A DNA stretch of 64,000 bases from Lentisphaeria bacterium (lineage in GTDB: Bacteria; Verrucomicrobiota; Lentisphaeria; Oligosphaerales; Oligosphaeraceae): assembly GCA_016288215.1 (NCBI GenBank), contig JAEEYQ010000041.1, forward strand, positions 1 through 64,000, written 5' to 3'. The position numbers and the translations under genes are program-made. The notes below the pieces were generated by a model. The model saw only the letters and a list, made by a program, of their open reading frames with translations, searched no databases and was not told the DNA's origin. Each line of letters starts with the position of its first letter. The first letter of the stretch is position 1. Below are positions 53,558 to 62,809 of the stretch, piece by piece.

Positions 53558-54430
53558 TCACATAGACGATTCTTCCTTGGGATGGAAGAGCAATTTTGCC
53601 TCCGCCAGCCCCATGCATTCGTAAATGAGGGTTCGCAGATTGAAGAGCTGCTCGGCGGAAGGGATGAAGGAAAGGGCGTTCAGCCGCGGCTGGCGGATGC
53701 CAGCGGGGGCGGGAAGGGCGTCGTCCAAGCCGTAGATGCGGGCGATGACCATGAGGCGGGGGATGTGGGAGGCGGAGGAGACGATGACTGGCTTGCGGGG
53801 AATCCGCTTCAGCGCCTGCAGCTCCATTCGGGAGGTGAAGCAGTCCTCTTCCAGAAGGGAGACCTTGGATTCCGGAATGTGATGGAGAGTGAAGAAGTCC
53901 TTTGCGCAGGAGAGGAGTTCGTCGGAGGGCAGATGGGCCATCTGGATGGAGACGGCGACGCGATAGTCGATGCCTCGGCTCTCCAGATGCTGTGCGATGC
54001 GCAGAGCCTCGCCCATGCGGCGGTACATGACGTCGCCGTAGCGGTAGTCGGCGGGAATGTCGTATTTGTCGATGAAGTCTCCGCCGGCGACAAAGAGCAC
54101 GTAGGACTGGCCTTTTTCGAAATGGTCGTCGATGGAAAGAACGGGGTATTGCTTTTCATAGAGGGAAAGCAAGGGAGTTCCCAAGGTGCCTCCCGCCGCA
54201 AGCAGGATGATGGACACGGCCAGAAGCCAGCGGCCAAGTTTTTGTGTAAATTCCTTGTTATAAACAAGTTGTGAATTTTTCAATCTAAAAAGCCGTCCTC
54301 CAAGGCGCTGAAGCCATGCCGCCGTCGCGGGGCAGAGCAGCAGCCAGGCGGCCATCATCAGGAGGAGGATGAGGGGCAGGGGAAACAGCAGCCGACTTAT
54401 GATTTTTTTCAGGATGAGCAGAAATGGCAT
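53558..54430 (-). CDS. YdcF/SanA-like DUF218 envelope protein
   Basis: 290 aa. Two N-terminal membrane helices (RLLFPLPLILLLMMAAWLLL; WLLAVSIILLAAGGTLG) precede a DUF218 domain with YVLFVAGGDFIDKYDIPA, SKVSLLEEDCFTS and KPVIVSSASHIPRLMVIARI. Members act in cell-envelope or undecaprenyl carrier metabolism. It is the last gene of the leftward polysaccharide cluster. Confidence 0.82.
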   Translation of the reverse strand: MPFLLILKKIISRLLFPLPLILLLMMAAWLLLCPATAAWLQRLGGRLFRLKNSQLVYNKEFTQKLGRWLLAVSIILLAAGGTLGTPLLSLYEKQYPVLSIDDHFEKGQSYVLFVAGGDFIDKYDIPADYRYGDVMYRRMGEALRIAQHLESRGIDYRVAVSIQMAHLPSDELLSCAKDFFTLHHIPESKVSLLEEDCFTSRMELQALKRIPRKPVIVSSASHIPRLMVIARIYGLDDALPAPAGIRQPRLNALSFIPSAEQLFNLRTLIYECMGLAEAKLLFHPKEESSM

Positions 54431-54524
54431 GGAGTGGCGTATGGGTTGCGTTGCGGACTGGCGAAGGGAGCGCCCCGCCGCCGATGTTCATGACACGATG
54501 GCCATGGGGACTCCCGTTGCCGTT

Positions 54525-55262
54525 CTACAGGAGCAGAAGCCGTCGGGGGTTCTCTTCGACCAGCAGCGTCCAGCCGTCCTTTCCCAGCCATTTTTCGATG
54601 GCTTTTCGGGCGCAGGACAGGATGGGGGGGCGGTTGTCGATGGAATGGGCGTCACTGCCCAGAAGGACCTGCTCGGGGAAGGTCTGCATCAGCTTGCGGA
54701 TGAGCTTTTCTCTGGCACCGGGGAAGATGGAGTGGCGGACGGAGGAGGCGTTGAACTGGGCCAGCATGCCCTTTTCCATCAGCTCCATGAGCATGTCGCC
54801 GTGCTTTTCCACGGCCGTATAGCGTTCCACATGAGCGAGAAGCAGGGTGATGCCCTTGAGCTGAGCCTGAAAGAGCAGGTCAGGAAGGATGGCCAGGTTC
54901 ATGGTGGGCGGCATTTCGACCAGCAGCGGCAGTTCCGGATTCCGCGGTGCTCCCAAGGGGGTGTTCATGAAGCAGGCGGGCTGTTCGAGGGCCTGCTCAA
55001 AAGTCAGGTTGGTTGCCCAACACTCCATGCCGGGGGCCAGTTTGAGGGGAATGCCCTCTTGGTCAATGGCACGTTGCAGTTCTTCCCGCGCCTCATCCCG
55101 CTTGGCGGGGCTCACGTTGTAGGCGGAGCCCAGTCCGTGGGGTGTGGTGAAGAGGATTCGCGTGCCGTCGTTCGCCGCGATGCGTGCCATGGTCAGAGAG
55201 TCCTCCATGGATTGGGAACCGTCGTCAATGGCCGGCAGGATATGGCAGTGGATGTCTATCAT
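54525..55262 (-). CDS. CpsB/CapC-type tyrosine phosphatase (PHP fold)
   Basis: 245 aa from ATG 55262, two bases after the preceding stop. Metal ligands: MIDIHCHILPAIDDGSQSME, TRILFTTPHGLG, LLLAHVERYTAVE and LLGSDAHSIDNRPP. This is the manganese-dependent phosphatase that resets the polysaccharide tyrosine kinase. Placed next to its likely partner kinase (58822-61200). Confidence 0.92.
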   Translation of the reverse strand: MIDIHCHILPAIDDGSQSMEDSLTMARIAANDGTRILFTTPHGLGSAYNVSPAKRDEAREELQRAIDQEGIPLKLAPGMECWATNLTFEQALEQPACFMNTPLGAPRNPELPLLVEMPPTMNLAILPDLLFQAQLKGITLLLAHVERYTAVEKHGDMLMELMEKGMLAQFNASSVRHSIFPGAREKLIRKLMQTFPEQVLLGSDAHSIDNRPPILSCARKAIEKWLGKDGWTLLVEENPRRLLLL

Positions 55263-55264
55263 GG

Positions 55265-58200
55265 TTAGGGGACGTTGAAGGAGAACAGGGGGATGATGGT
55301 GCGGGGAACGGCGTCCGGCAGCTTTGTTCCATGGCGTTGGCGGTACGCCGGCGAGATGGCGAATTCCACGAATACCGTGTCGTTGCTGAAATTGTTCATC
55401 TTCTTGAGGGATTCGAGGGCCGGCTGGAAGCTGCGGGTCATGGAATGCAGCTCGCCGACCTTCCATGTGACCATGGACTGGGCGGCCTGGACGAAATTGT
55501 TGGAGAGGGAGAAGAGGCAGTAGCCGTTGTTGAAGAAACTGGCTGTGGCGACCAGATCCCGCGTGATGTCCCCTCGGCAGAGCCAGACATGGGTCATGGC
55601 GATGGGGTCGTGGAGGGCCGTGACGGTTGTCGGCTTGCAGGTGACGCCGTAAAGCATAAGGGCGGGGGTGAAGGAGGTCTGCAGGCAATTCAGGCTTTCG
55701 GCCAGCTTGAGGGTGGGATTGGAGAGCGGCTCATCGGGACTCAAGGCCTTGATTCGTCTCCAAATATATAAGTTGGAGGGACTTAATTCAAGTCCCCGGC
55801 GGAATGCCTTCAGGGCGTCATCGCGGTTTCCGTTCAGCAGCAGTGCCCGGCCGATGTAGTAGGGGATCAAATGTCGCTGGAGCCAGGAGTAGTTCTTGTG
55901 GTCGTCGCACCATGTCTCCAAATCCATGAGATTGGTGATCCATTGAGTCAGCTGGGGTGTTCCATTGCCCTTTTGCTCCGCGATTTGGATGGCCAGCGCG
56001 GCCTCGATGAAGTAGTGCTTGGGGAAGATGAGCTCACGGAAGTCCGCCCGTCTGTATTTTCGGACCAGTGCCATGGCTTTCTGAAGGGTGTCCGCGTCCA
56101 CGGCTTCCTCAATGTAGGTGATGGGAAGCAGCGCGGCCAGCATGTCCTCATGCTTGCCGCCCAACGCGGCGTCGTCCGCCCGCTGGACGCAGGCGGCGGC
56201 ATCGTGGACGAATTCCGCGCGGCCTTTCCGTTTCTTCAGGGCGGCGGTGTAGTCGGCGACAAGGGCGTTTCGAGTTTCCCAATCCCCTGTGGCGCTGGCC
56301 AAGGCGATGCGGTTGTTCATGATGAAGATTTGCGCCTCTTCATAGCTCATGGTGGAGGAGCCGGGCATTTGGGGCTGGTCCTTGCGTGCCTCGTTCATCG
56401 TCTGGACTTGCTCAAGTGTCTCCAGCGCATCGGGATAGCATTGCCGTCCCATGAGGAAATCGAAGAGGGCGACTTGAGAGGAGAACTCCTGTGGCGCAAA
56501 GTTTTTGAGGAACGCGATGTCCGGCTTCATGCGCCAGACGGTTTCGTAGAGGGGAGCGGCGGCGCTGGGGGAGAGTCTGACGATGGTGGCGTAGTATTCC
56601 AGCGCCTTGTCGCGGTACTTCTCCGCCTCCTCTTGGGTCTCACGGGAGAATTTGGCGGCGGAATAGGCCTGATAATAGGCGTTTCCTGTGGCGTGCAAGG
56701 TGTTGATAATGACTGGATGACAGGCGGCGGCGTGATCGAACTGCCGCAAGGTCTCCTCCGTGGAATACTGCGCGGGGTATAGCTGGCGGAATTTGGCGTA
56801 TTGGAGCTGGATGTCACCGTTGAAGGGATTGGTGGCGGCGGCTCGGCGGATGTCCTTGTCGCCAAGCTCCAGTTGACGCTGCTCCTCCTCCGCATTGCCC
56901 TCCTGGAAGGCCAGCATGGCCAAGAGGGTGCGGGCGCTGGCCCGCTGTTGGAAGATGGAGGTGGTATGGGGCAGACGGGCGAGGGAGGCGTTGGCCAACG
57001 CGACCATCTGCTTGCAGTCCGCCGCGCGAAGCAGGTCCAGAGAAAGATGATCCTCCGCATCGCAGAGCCGCTTGTAAGACAGGCCGCCTTTGAATTGGCG
57101 GGCGGTGACGGGCAGCATGATCAGGATGCAGAATATGGAGATGAGAAGATACAGCCGTGAATTGGAGGACGGGCTGAAATTGTGGCTGGAGGCCTTCTGC
57201 CCTGCCGTGCCCATCTTGCAGAGGCCGGAGCACAACAGCACCACGGTGCATAACGCAATGAAAATCATGGTGTTGCCGGGGGCGCGGAGATTGTAGTCCG
57301 TCAGTTCATGCAACAGTGCGACGCCAATGCCGCCCCAGGCGCCCAGACCCGTAAGGCGGAGCACGGTGTCCTTTTGAAAGCGCAGACGGCGGTGTGCCGT
57401 GAAATACAGGGTCAGGCAAAGGCCAATGAAAAGCAGGGCGGCGGGGACGCCAATCTCCGTGATGATTTCCAGCCAGTCGTTGTGGGCGAATCCCGCTAAC
57501 GCGTTGGTGAAGAGATCCTTCTGATAGCGGGGAATGCAGTCGCCGTAGGCGCCCAGACCGACTCCTGTCAGCCAATGGTCCTTGACCAGGCCCATGGAGA
57601 GCCCCCATAGCTGCACGCGGTCGATCATGCTGACCGAATCGTAGACGAGAAGCTGGTTGAAGCGTTCGGACAGGCGGTTGGCAATGTCCGGAAGGGCGAT
57701 GAGCAGGGCGCCGACCAGCAGGAGAACGCTGATGGCGATGTGGGACCAGTAGCGGTGATAGGCCATGTGCCTTCTGGCGAAGCGGAGCCAGGTGAACAGG
57801 CTCCAGACCAACATGATGGCGGTGGCCAGAGAGGCGCCGCGGGACAGGCTAGCCAGCAGGGCGCAGAAGATGAGAAGGAACACGAAGAGAAGGGGGAAGA
57901 GGCAGAAGATAAGAAGGTTATAGGGCGGCGCGATGCGTCTGTCCTTTGGAATCCGGGTCCGGCTGTAGATGCCGAGGATGCACAGCGGGATGGACAAAAT
58001 GGTGGCCATGCCCATGAAACAGCCAAAGTGATTTCGATTTAAGTATGTGCCGTGGAAGCACATGCGAATTGTCTCGGATTGCCAGTAGAACAGGGCGCCA
58101 CCAGAGGACTGATAATAGGCGATGAGCGCATTGACTAAGGCGGAGCCGATGATGGTCAACGCGAGCAGCACCACCCGCTGGCGAGTGCTGCAGTGGTTGA

Positions 58201-58672
58201 TGAGCAGGACAAGGTAAAGAAAGGCCAGGGCGTACAGCTGGAGAAAGAACAGGGTCTTTTCCGGATTCAGGGACAGGCTGAAGGGGACTGACAGGCCGCA
58301 GAGGTCCGCGACGGTTTTCCACGCCGTTGCCGCATGGGGGGAGAGCAGACGGGTCACGGGCGACCAGGGGAGCATCTGCAGGCATCCGCACACGATGGGA
58401 AGCAGGGGCAGAAGCATCCAGTTGGACCAGCGGAAGGTCTCAAAGCCTCTGCCCTGAAGAAAGGCGGCAAGGCCCCAGAGTGCATACAGCACAAAACAAT
58501 AGGATAAGGCCCCGTTCAGACAGTAGACTTCGCCGCCGCCCATGAACAGGGGAAACAGGATAAGGAAAACCAACGCGCCCACAAAGGGGATGGGGGCCAG
58601 GTGGTTACCGCAATACACACGCAATTTCTTGATGGTGGAACTCACGAGTTTTCCCTGAGAGTTGGATTGCAA
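55265..58672 (-). CDS. Wzy/O-antigen-ligase-like polymerase with C-terminal TPR-like region
   Basis: 1135 aa. Residues 1-490 have about twelve membrane helices and the Wzy_C motif (TGVGLGAYGDCIPRYQKDLF, ALAGFAHNDWLEIITEIG). Residues 500-1135 are soluble and helical, with TPR-like motifs (FQEGNAEEEQRQLELGDKDI; LSPSNLYIWRRIKALSPDEP). The long fused soluble part is unusual compared with 400-500 aa ligases. It would polymerise or transfer repeat units at the periplasmic face. Confidence 0.88.
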   Translation of the reverse strand: MQSNSQGKLVSSTIKKLRVYCGNHLAPIPFVGALVFLILFPLFMGGGEVYCLNGALSYCFVLYALWGLAAFLQGRGFETFRWSNWMLLPLLPIVCGCLQMLPWSPVTRLLSPHAATAWKTVADLCGLSVPFSLSLNPEKTLFFLQLYALAFLYLVLLINHCSTRQRVVLLALTIIGSALVNALIAYYQSSGGALFYWQSETIRMCFHGTYLNRNHFGCFMGMATILSIPLCILGIYSRTRIPKDRRIAPPYNLLIFCLFPLLFVFLLIFCALLASLSRGASLATAIMLVWSLFTWLRFARRHMAYHRYWSHIAISVLLLVGALLIALPDIANRLSERFNQLLVYDSVSMIDRVQLWGLSMGLVKDHWLTGVGLGAYGDCIPRYQKDLFTNALAGFAHNDWLEIITEIGVPAALLFIGLCLTLYFTAHRRLRFQKDTVLRLTGLGAWGGIGVALLHELTDYNLRAPGNTMIFIALCTVVLLCSGLCKMGTAGQKASSHNFSPSSNSRLYLLISIFCILIMLPVTARQFKGGLSYKRLCDAEDHLSLDLLRAADCKQMVALANASLARLPHTTSIFQQRASARTLLAMLAFQEGNAEEEQRQLELGDKDIRRAAATNPFNGDIQLQYAKFRQLYPAQYSTEETLRQFDHAAACHPVIINTLHATGNAYYQAYSAAKFSRETQEEAEKYRDKALEYYATIVRLSPSAAAPLYETVWRMKPDIAFLKNFAPQEFSSQVALFDFLMGRQCYPDALETLEQVQTMNEARKDQPQMPGSSTMSYEEAQIFIMNNRIALASATGDWETRNALVADYTAALKKRKGRAEFVHDAAACVQRADDAALGGKHEDMLAALLPITYIEEAVDADTLQKAMALVRKYRRADFRELIFPKHYFIEAALAIQIAEQKGNGTPQLTQWITNLMDLETWCDDHKNYSWLQRHLIPYYIGRALLLNGNRDDALKAFRRGLELSPSNLYIWRRIKALSPDEPLSNPTLKLAESLNCLQTSFTPALMLYGVTCKPTTVTALHDPIAMTHVWLCRGDITRDLVATASFFNNGYCLFSLSNNFVQAAQSMVTWKVGELHSMTRSFQPALESLKKMNNFSNDTVFVEFAISPAYRQRHGTKLPDAVPRTIIPLFSFNVP

Positions 58673-58821
58673 AACGCAATAAAGTCCATAAGTCCTTGTG
58701 TATAAAGAAATTATGAACGAAGTGCAGAGCGCTGGCGGAAAATGCGCAAGCAGTCAGCCCCTTTTGGAAGGAGCCGACTGCCTGACCGGCGGCGAAAGAC
58801 GGCGACATTCGCCGTTTCCCG

Positions 58822-61200
58822 CTATTTTCCTGTTTTGCCCGAAGAGGATGACGATGTTGACGATGAAGAGCTGGAGGAATGGTGGTGGTGGTGATGGTGG
58901 TGATGGTGACCACCTCTGCCGACAAGCCGCAGCAGGACGCGGTCCGTCAGCGAGCGAAGCCGATCCATGACGCCCTTCTTTTCGTCAGCCATCTCATTCT
59001 CTGAGTTTTCTCCATAGCCGTATCCGTAGCCATAGCCATACTTCGAGCCATAGCCATACCCATATCCGTAGCCATAGCCATAACCGTAACCATAACCGTA
59101 GTTATAGGAGCCGTAGCGGTAGGAGGACTGGGGCATGTCCGCGTTGTTGACAATGAGGCCGACCGGCGAGACATTGGCGATGCTCATGCGGTTGTACAGA
59201 TGCCGCATGTCGGGTGTGGTGGTGGAGAACATGCGGGTGATCAGAATCACAGGGATGTTCTTGGCCGCAATCAGCAGGGTGTCGGAGACAGGGCACATAG
59301 GCGCGGTATCCAGAATGACCATGTCGTAGAGTTTGAGGGCCTCTTCCAGAATAGCCTCCAGCTTGTGGGTGCCCAGCAGCTCGGCGGGGTTTGGGGGCCG
59401 AGGGCCGGAGAAGACGATGTCGATGCCCGCCTCGGGCACCTTGACGATGACGTCCTTGAGCTCCTTGTCGCCGATGAGCAGATCGCTGGCGCCGGAGTTG
59501 TAGTTGCCCTCCAGCTTGATGGAGTTCTTTAAGTTCTTCAGAATACGGGGTTTGCGCAAGTCCAACTCCATAAGGAGTACCTTCTTGTTGTCCATGGCGA
59601 AGCTTCTGGCCAGATGGAAGCAGTTGAAGGTCTTTCCTTCGTGGGCGAGGGCGCTGGAGATGGCGATGATCCGGGAGCCGTGGATGGCGACGGACAGGTT
59701 CATGCTGATGCGGATGTTGCGGAACACCTCGAGGAAGCTGTCCTTGTTGGCGTTGGCCGGCATCAGGGCATCGGATTCCAAATCGTCCATATGGGGCACG
59801 GAACCGAACACGGAGATGCCGTTGAAGATCCGTGTGATGTCCTCCACCTGCCGCAGGGAGGTGTTGAGGGAGGTCAGGATGAAGCTGCAGCCGGCTGCGA
59901 AGGCGAGACCCAGAAGGATGGCGATGGCGCAGCTGCGGGTACGGCGCGGGAAGAAGGAGGTTTTGGCCTCCTGGGCGGGGGTGACGACGAAGATGGCGGC
60001 ATTGTCCACATCGCTGGTGGCGGAGGACAATTCCACTTCGTTGATACGCTCGTTCAGGCGGGCATAGGAGGCGTTGAGGGAGTCGCAGGCGTCCTCGCGG
60101 ATTTTGTATTCGCCGCTGATCCGGTCCAGGTCGGCGACTTCCTTCTGCAGCTCCTGCTTCCGCTTGTCCAGCAGTTCGGAGCGGATCTTGGCGCGGTCAT
60201 ACTGCAGCCGGATGCCCGCGATGCAGATTTCCACTTCCTCTTCCGCCGCGTCGCTGATCATCTGAGTCACTTCGGAGTGGGTCTTGATGGCGGGGTGGTC
60301 GTTGGCGTAGGTGCCCTGCAGTTCGGGCAGTTTGGTCGCATGCTGCAGTTTCAGCATTTTGAGGGAGGAGAAGATGCTGTTTTCTCCGGAGTAGATGAAA
60401 GGGAGCAGGGTCACCGCGTTGGCGCGGTTCTTGTTGATGAGCTCCAGCGTGGTCTCCAGCTCGGTCTCCCGCAGAGTGGCCTCGAGAATCTGCGAGTTGA
60501 TGTTGGAGATCTGGCCGAGCAGGGCGGAGTAGTTTTCCTTCAGGTTGATGATGCCGTGTTCCTCTTTGTAGCGCAGCAGCTCATCCATGGCGTCCTGATG
60601 GGCTTTGCGGATGGTCTCCAATTGGCCGCGCAACAGTTCCACACCGCTGGACGACAGCTTGCTGACGCGGTCGCGGAGGGATTCCATGTAGACTTCCGCC
60701 AAGGTGTTGGCCAGTTCGGCGGCGCAGCGTTTGTCCGAAGACTGGAAGGTGACGTTGACCAGATTGGTGTTGGTCACGTTGGCGACGATGGGGCCTTTGG
60801 TGTATTCGGGAAGGACGGCGTCCTCCTCCTGAGAGGAGCCGCGGAAGAAGCGCTTCTTCGCCTCCTTGACCAGTCCATCGCTCTGCAGCATCATCATCTG
60901 GGTGTTCAGAAACGCGTTCTGGACGCCGAAGGTGGGGTCGCTCAAGCCGTCCATCTTCGTGAGATTGACGGACTTGTTGCTGATGTGGAGCTGACAGGTG
61001 GAGGAGTACCTTGGCGTGGCCGTCATGACGTAGATGATGGCGGCCAGCAGGAACAGCATGGGGGCCACAATGTACAGCCACAAATGGGGCCGCACATACA
61101 TGCCATAGTACTGCAAAACCAAAAACAGGGGGTTGTCATTCTGGCTGTTGCTTTGGATGACAGCGTCCTGCTGATCCCGGTTGACGATGTTCTGTTCCAT
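58822..61200 (-). CDS. Wzz chain-length regulator fused to bacterial tyrosine kinase, with low-complexity tail
   Basis: 792 aa, GGAG box. N-terminal Wzz domain with helix VAPMLFLLAAIIYVMTATPR and coiled coil (residues 40-420), second helix around 440 (SCAIAILLGLAFAAGCSFIL), then the kinase: Walker A-like ALAHEGKTFNCFHLA, Walker A' VLLMELDLRKPR and Walker B YDMVILDTAPMCPVSDTLLI. The tail is extraordinary: a Tyr-Gly cluster of about 15 YG units, then ten His in a row, then a Ser/Thr run, ending GKTGK. The Tyr cluster is the usual autophosphorylation site; the His run is not usual. Confidence 0.92.
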   Translation of the reverse strand: MEQNIVNRDQQDAVIQSNSQNDNPLFLVLQYYGMYVRPHLWLYIVAPMLFLLAAIIYVMTATPRYSSTCQLHISNKSVNLTKMDGLSDPTFGVQNAFLNTQMMMLQSDGLVKEAKKRFFRGSSQEEDAVLPEYTKGPIVANVTNTNLVNVTFQSSDKRCAAELANTLAEVYMESLRDRVSKLSSSGVELLRGQLETIRKAHQDAMDELLRYKEEHGIINLKENYSALLGQISNINSQILEATLRETELETTLELINKNRANAVTLLPFIYSGENSIFSSLKMLKLQHATKLPELQGTYANDHPAIKTHSEVTQMISDAAEEEVEICIAGIRLQYDRAKIRSELLDKRKQELQKEVADLDRISGEYKIREDACDSLNASYARLNERINEVELSSATSDVDNAAIFVVTPAQEAKTSFFPRRTRSCAIAILLGLAFAAGCSFILTSLNTSLRQVEDITRIFNGISVFGSVPHMDDLESDALMPANANKDSFLEVFRNIRISMNLSVAIHGSRIIAISSALAHEGKTFNCFHLARSFAMDNKKVLLMELDLRKPRILKNLKNSIKLEGNYNSGASDLLIGDKELKDVIVKVPEAGIDIVFSGPRPPNPAELLGTHKLEAILEEALKLYDMVILDTAPMCPVSDTLLIAAKNIPVILITRMFSTTTPDMRHLYNRMSIANVSPVGLIVNNADMPQSSYRYGSYNYGYGYGYGYGYGYGYGYGSKYGYGYGYGYGENSENEMADEKKGVMDRLRSLTDRVLLRLVGRGGHHHHHHHHHHSSSSSSSTSSSSSGKTGK

Positions 61201-61268
61201 TATGGTGTCTCCGTCACAAATTTAAACGGATGGGGGAGGCGGGGCGGTGCGCCCCTGCAGGAAGGCAA

Positions 61269-62666
61269 TTACCAGATGGACTCCTGCACAAACAGGATGT
61301 CCCCGTACTGCAGCGGGATGTCGTTGCCCAGATTGCTTTCCGTCGTATAGGTCTTCTTGAGGTTGACAGGGGAGATGGTATTGTTGCGGATGAGAAGAAT
61401 GTCGTTCTTCTTGGCCAGGGACGTGAAACCGCCAGCCAGCGCAATGGCCTTCTGGGCTGTGATCGTCGAATAGGGCGGGATGGTGAGGGGTCCCGGCCGA
61501 CGGACTTCGCCAAGGATGTAGATCTGCTCCGCATAGCCGACCACGATGTAGTCTCCAGGGGCCACGAGAATGTCATTGTCGTAGTTGCTGTCCTCCACTT
61601 CAGGCAGAGTGAGGGTTTTGGCGGTGCGGTTGCCGTTGGCGTCCACGCGGATGAGGCGGACGTTGGCGGAGTCGGCCGTGACGGCCAGTCCGCCGGCGCG
61701 GATGATCATCTCAGAGCAGCGCGGCGGCCGTTTGGGATCGATGGAGAATTCGCCAGGGCGGCCAACGGCTCCGGAGACGTACACGGTGTTGTCCGTCTGC
61801 AAGAGGTCAACCACGATGTAGTCTCCCGGCTGGATGACGGGATCCTTCTCATAGGCGCCGTTTTCGATCTCCCGCAGGGAGAGCAGGTTGGCGTGGCGTT
61901 TGCCGTTCTTGTCCATGCGGATGAGTTTCACGTGCTCCGCGTCCGCCTCCTTGGTCAAACCGCCGGCCCGGACCAGAATCTCGGAGCAGCGGGGCGGCCG
62001 CTGGGTGTCGATGAAATATTCCCCTGTCTTCTGGACTTCGCCGGTGATGTAGACGGGCGGGGCCTTGGGGACGATGATCATGTCTCCCGGATGCAGGACG
62101 AATTCCTTGCTCTGACCGTTGTCGGACACCAGAGCGGACACATCGATGGGAAGCCGTTCGTGAATCTTGTTCTTCGGGTCGAAACGCTGGACCACGACCT
62201 TAGTCAAGTCCGCGCTGGGGGTGAAGCCGCCTGCCGTGCTGATGGCCTGCAAGGCGGTCATGATGCTGTTGGTGGGCAGTTCCAGAGAAATGCCGCTGCG
62301 GGCGACTTCGCCAAGGATGTTGACGGTTCGCGGTCCCCAATTGACCACGTTCACTTCCACAAAGGGATTGGCCACCTTGCTCGCAATTTTCTCCGTCAGA
62401 ATCAAGGCGACCTCCTTTGTGGTCTTGCCGGCCGCGGGAATCTCTCCAATGAGCGGAAAGCGGAAGGTGCCGTCGCTGTCAATGCGGACGACTGAGTTGA
62501 ATTCTGCGGCGCGGAACACCTTGATGCTGAGCTCATCGCCTGTCTTCAACAGGCTAGGTTCCACATATTCAGAGGGATCCGACGTGGCGGAAGCCCCCTC
62601 CTGGGCATGCAGGATGAACGAAAAGGACAACAGAATTGCGAAAAGACGGAAAAAAACCTTGGTCAT
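61269..62666 (-). CDS. Wza-like polysaccharide export protein
   Basis: 465 aa from ATG 62666 behind AGGTGA. Signal peptide TKVFFRLFAILLSFSFILHA. Poly_export domain (LLKTGDELSIKVFRAAEFNS), then three or four SLBB domains, recognisable as VNILGEVARSGI, VYITGEVQKTGEYF, VYVSGAVGRPGEF and IYILGEVRRPGPL. No lipobox cysteine. Forms the outer-membrane secretion pore with the kinase/Wzz protein. Confidence 0.93.
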   Translation of the reverse strand: MTKVFFRLFAILLSFSFILHAQEGASATSDPSEYVEPSLLKTGDELSIKVFRAAEFNSVVRIDSDGTFRFPLIGEIPAAGKTTKEVALILTEKIASKVANPFVEVNVVNWGPRTVNILGEVARSGISLELPTNSIMTALQAISTAGGFTPSADLTKVVVQRFDPKNKIHERLPIDVSALVSDNGQSKEFVLHPGDMIIVPKAPPVYITGEVQKTGEYFIDTQRPPRCSEILVRAGGLTKEADAEHVKLIRMDKNGKRHANLLSLREIENGAYEKDPVIQPGDYIVVDLLQTDNTVYVSGAVGRPGEFSIDPKRPPRCSEMIIRAGGLAVTADSANVRLIRVDANGNRTAKTLTLPEVEDSNYDNDILVAPGDYIVVGYAEQIYILGEVRRPGPLTIPPYSTITAQKAIALAGGFTSLAKKNDILLIRNNTISPVNLKKTYTTESNLGNDIPLQYGDILFVQESIW

Positions 62667-62809
62667 GACTTCACCTGAAACGATGACGTTGATTGATGGT
62701 ACCTTCATGATGATTTGTGATGCCAATGCGTAAAAAGGCGGACAGAAGCCGGAACTGAAATGATGGCTACCGTCCGCCAAATGATCGCAAGAGCAGAAAG
62801 CGGGGACGA

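Noticed and set aside
61230-62495. Plus-strand frame of 421 codons
   Set aside because: Antisense shadow of the Wza-like gene.
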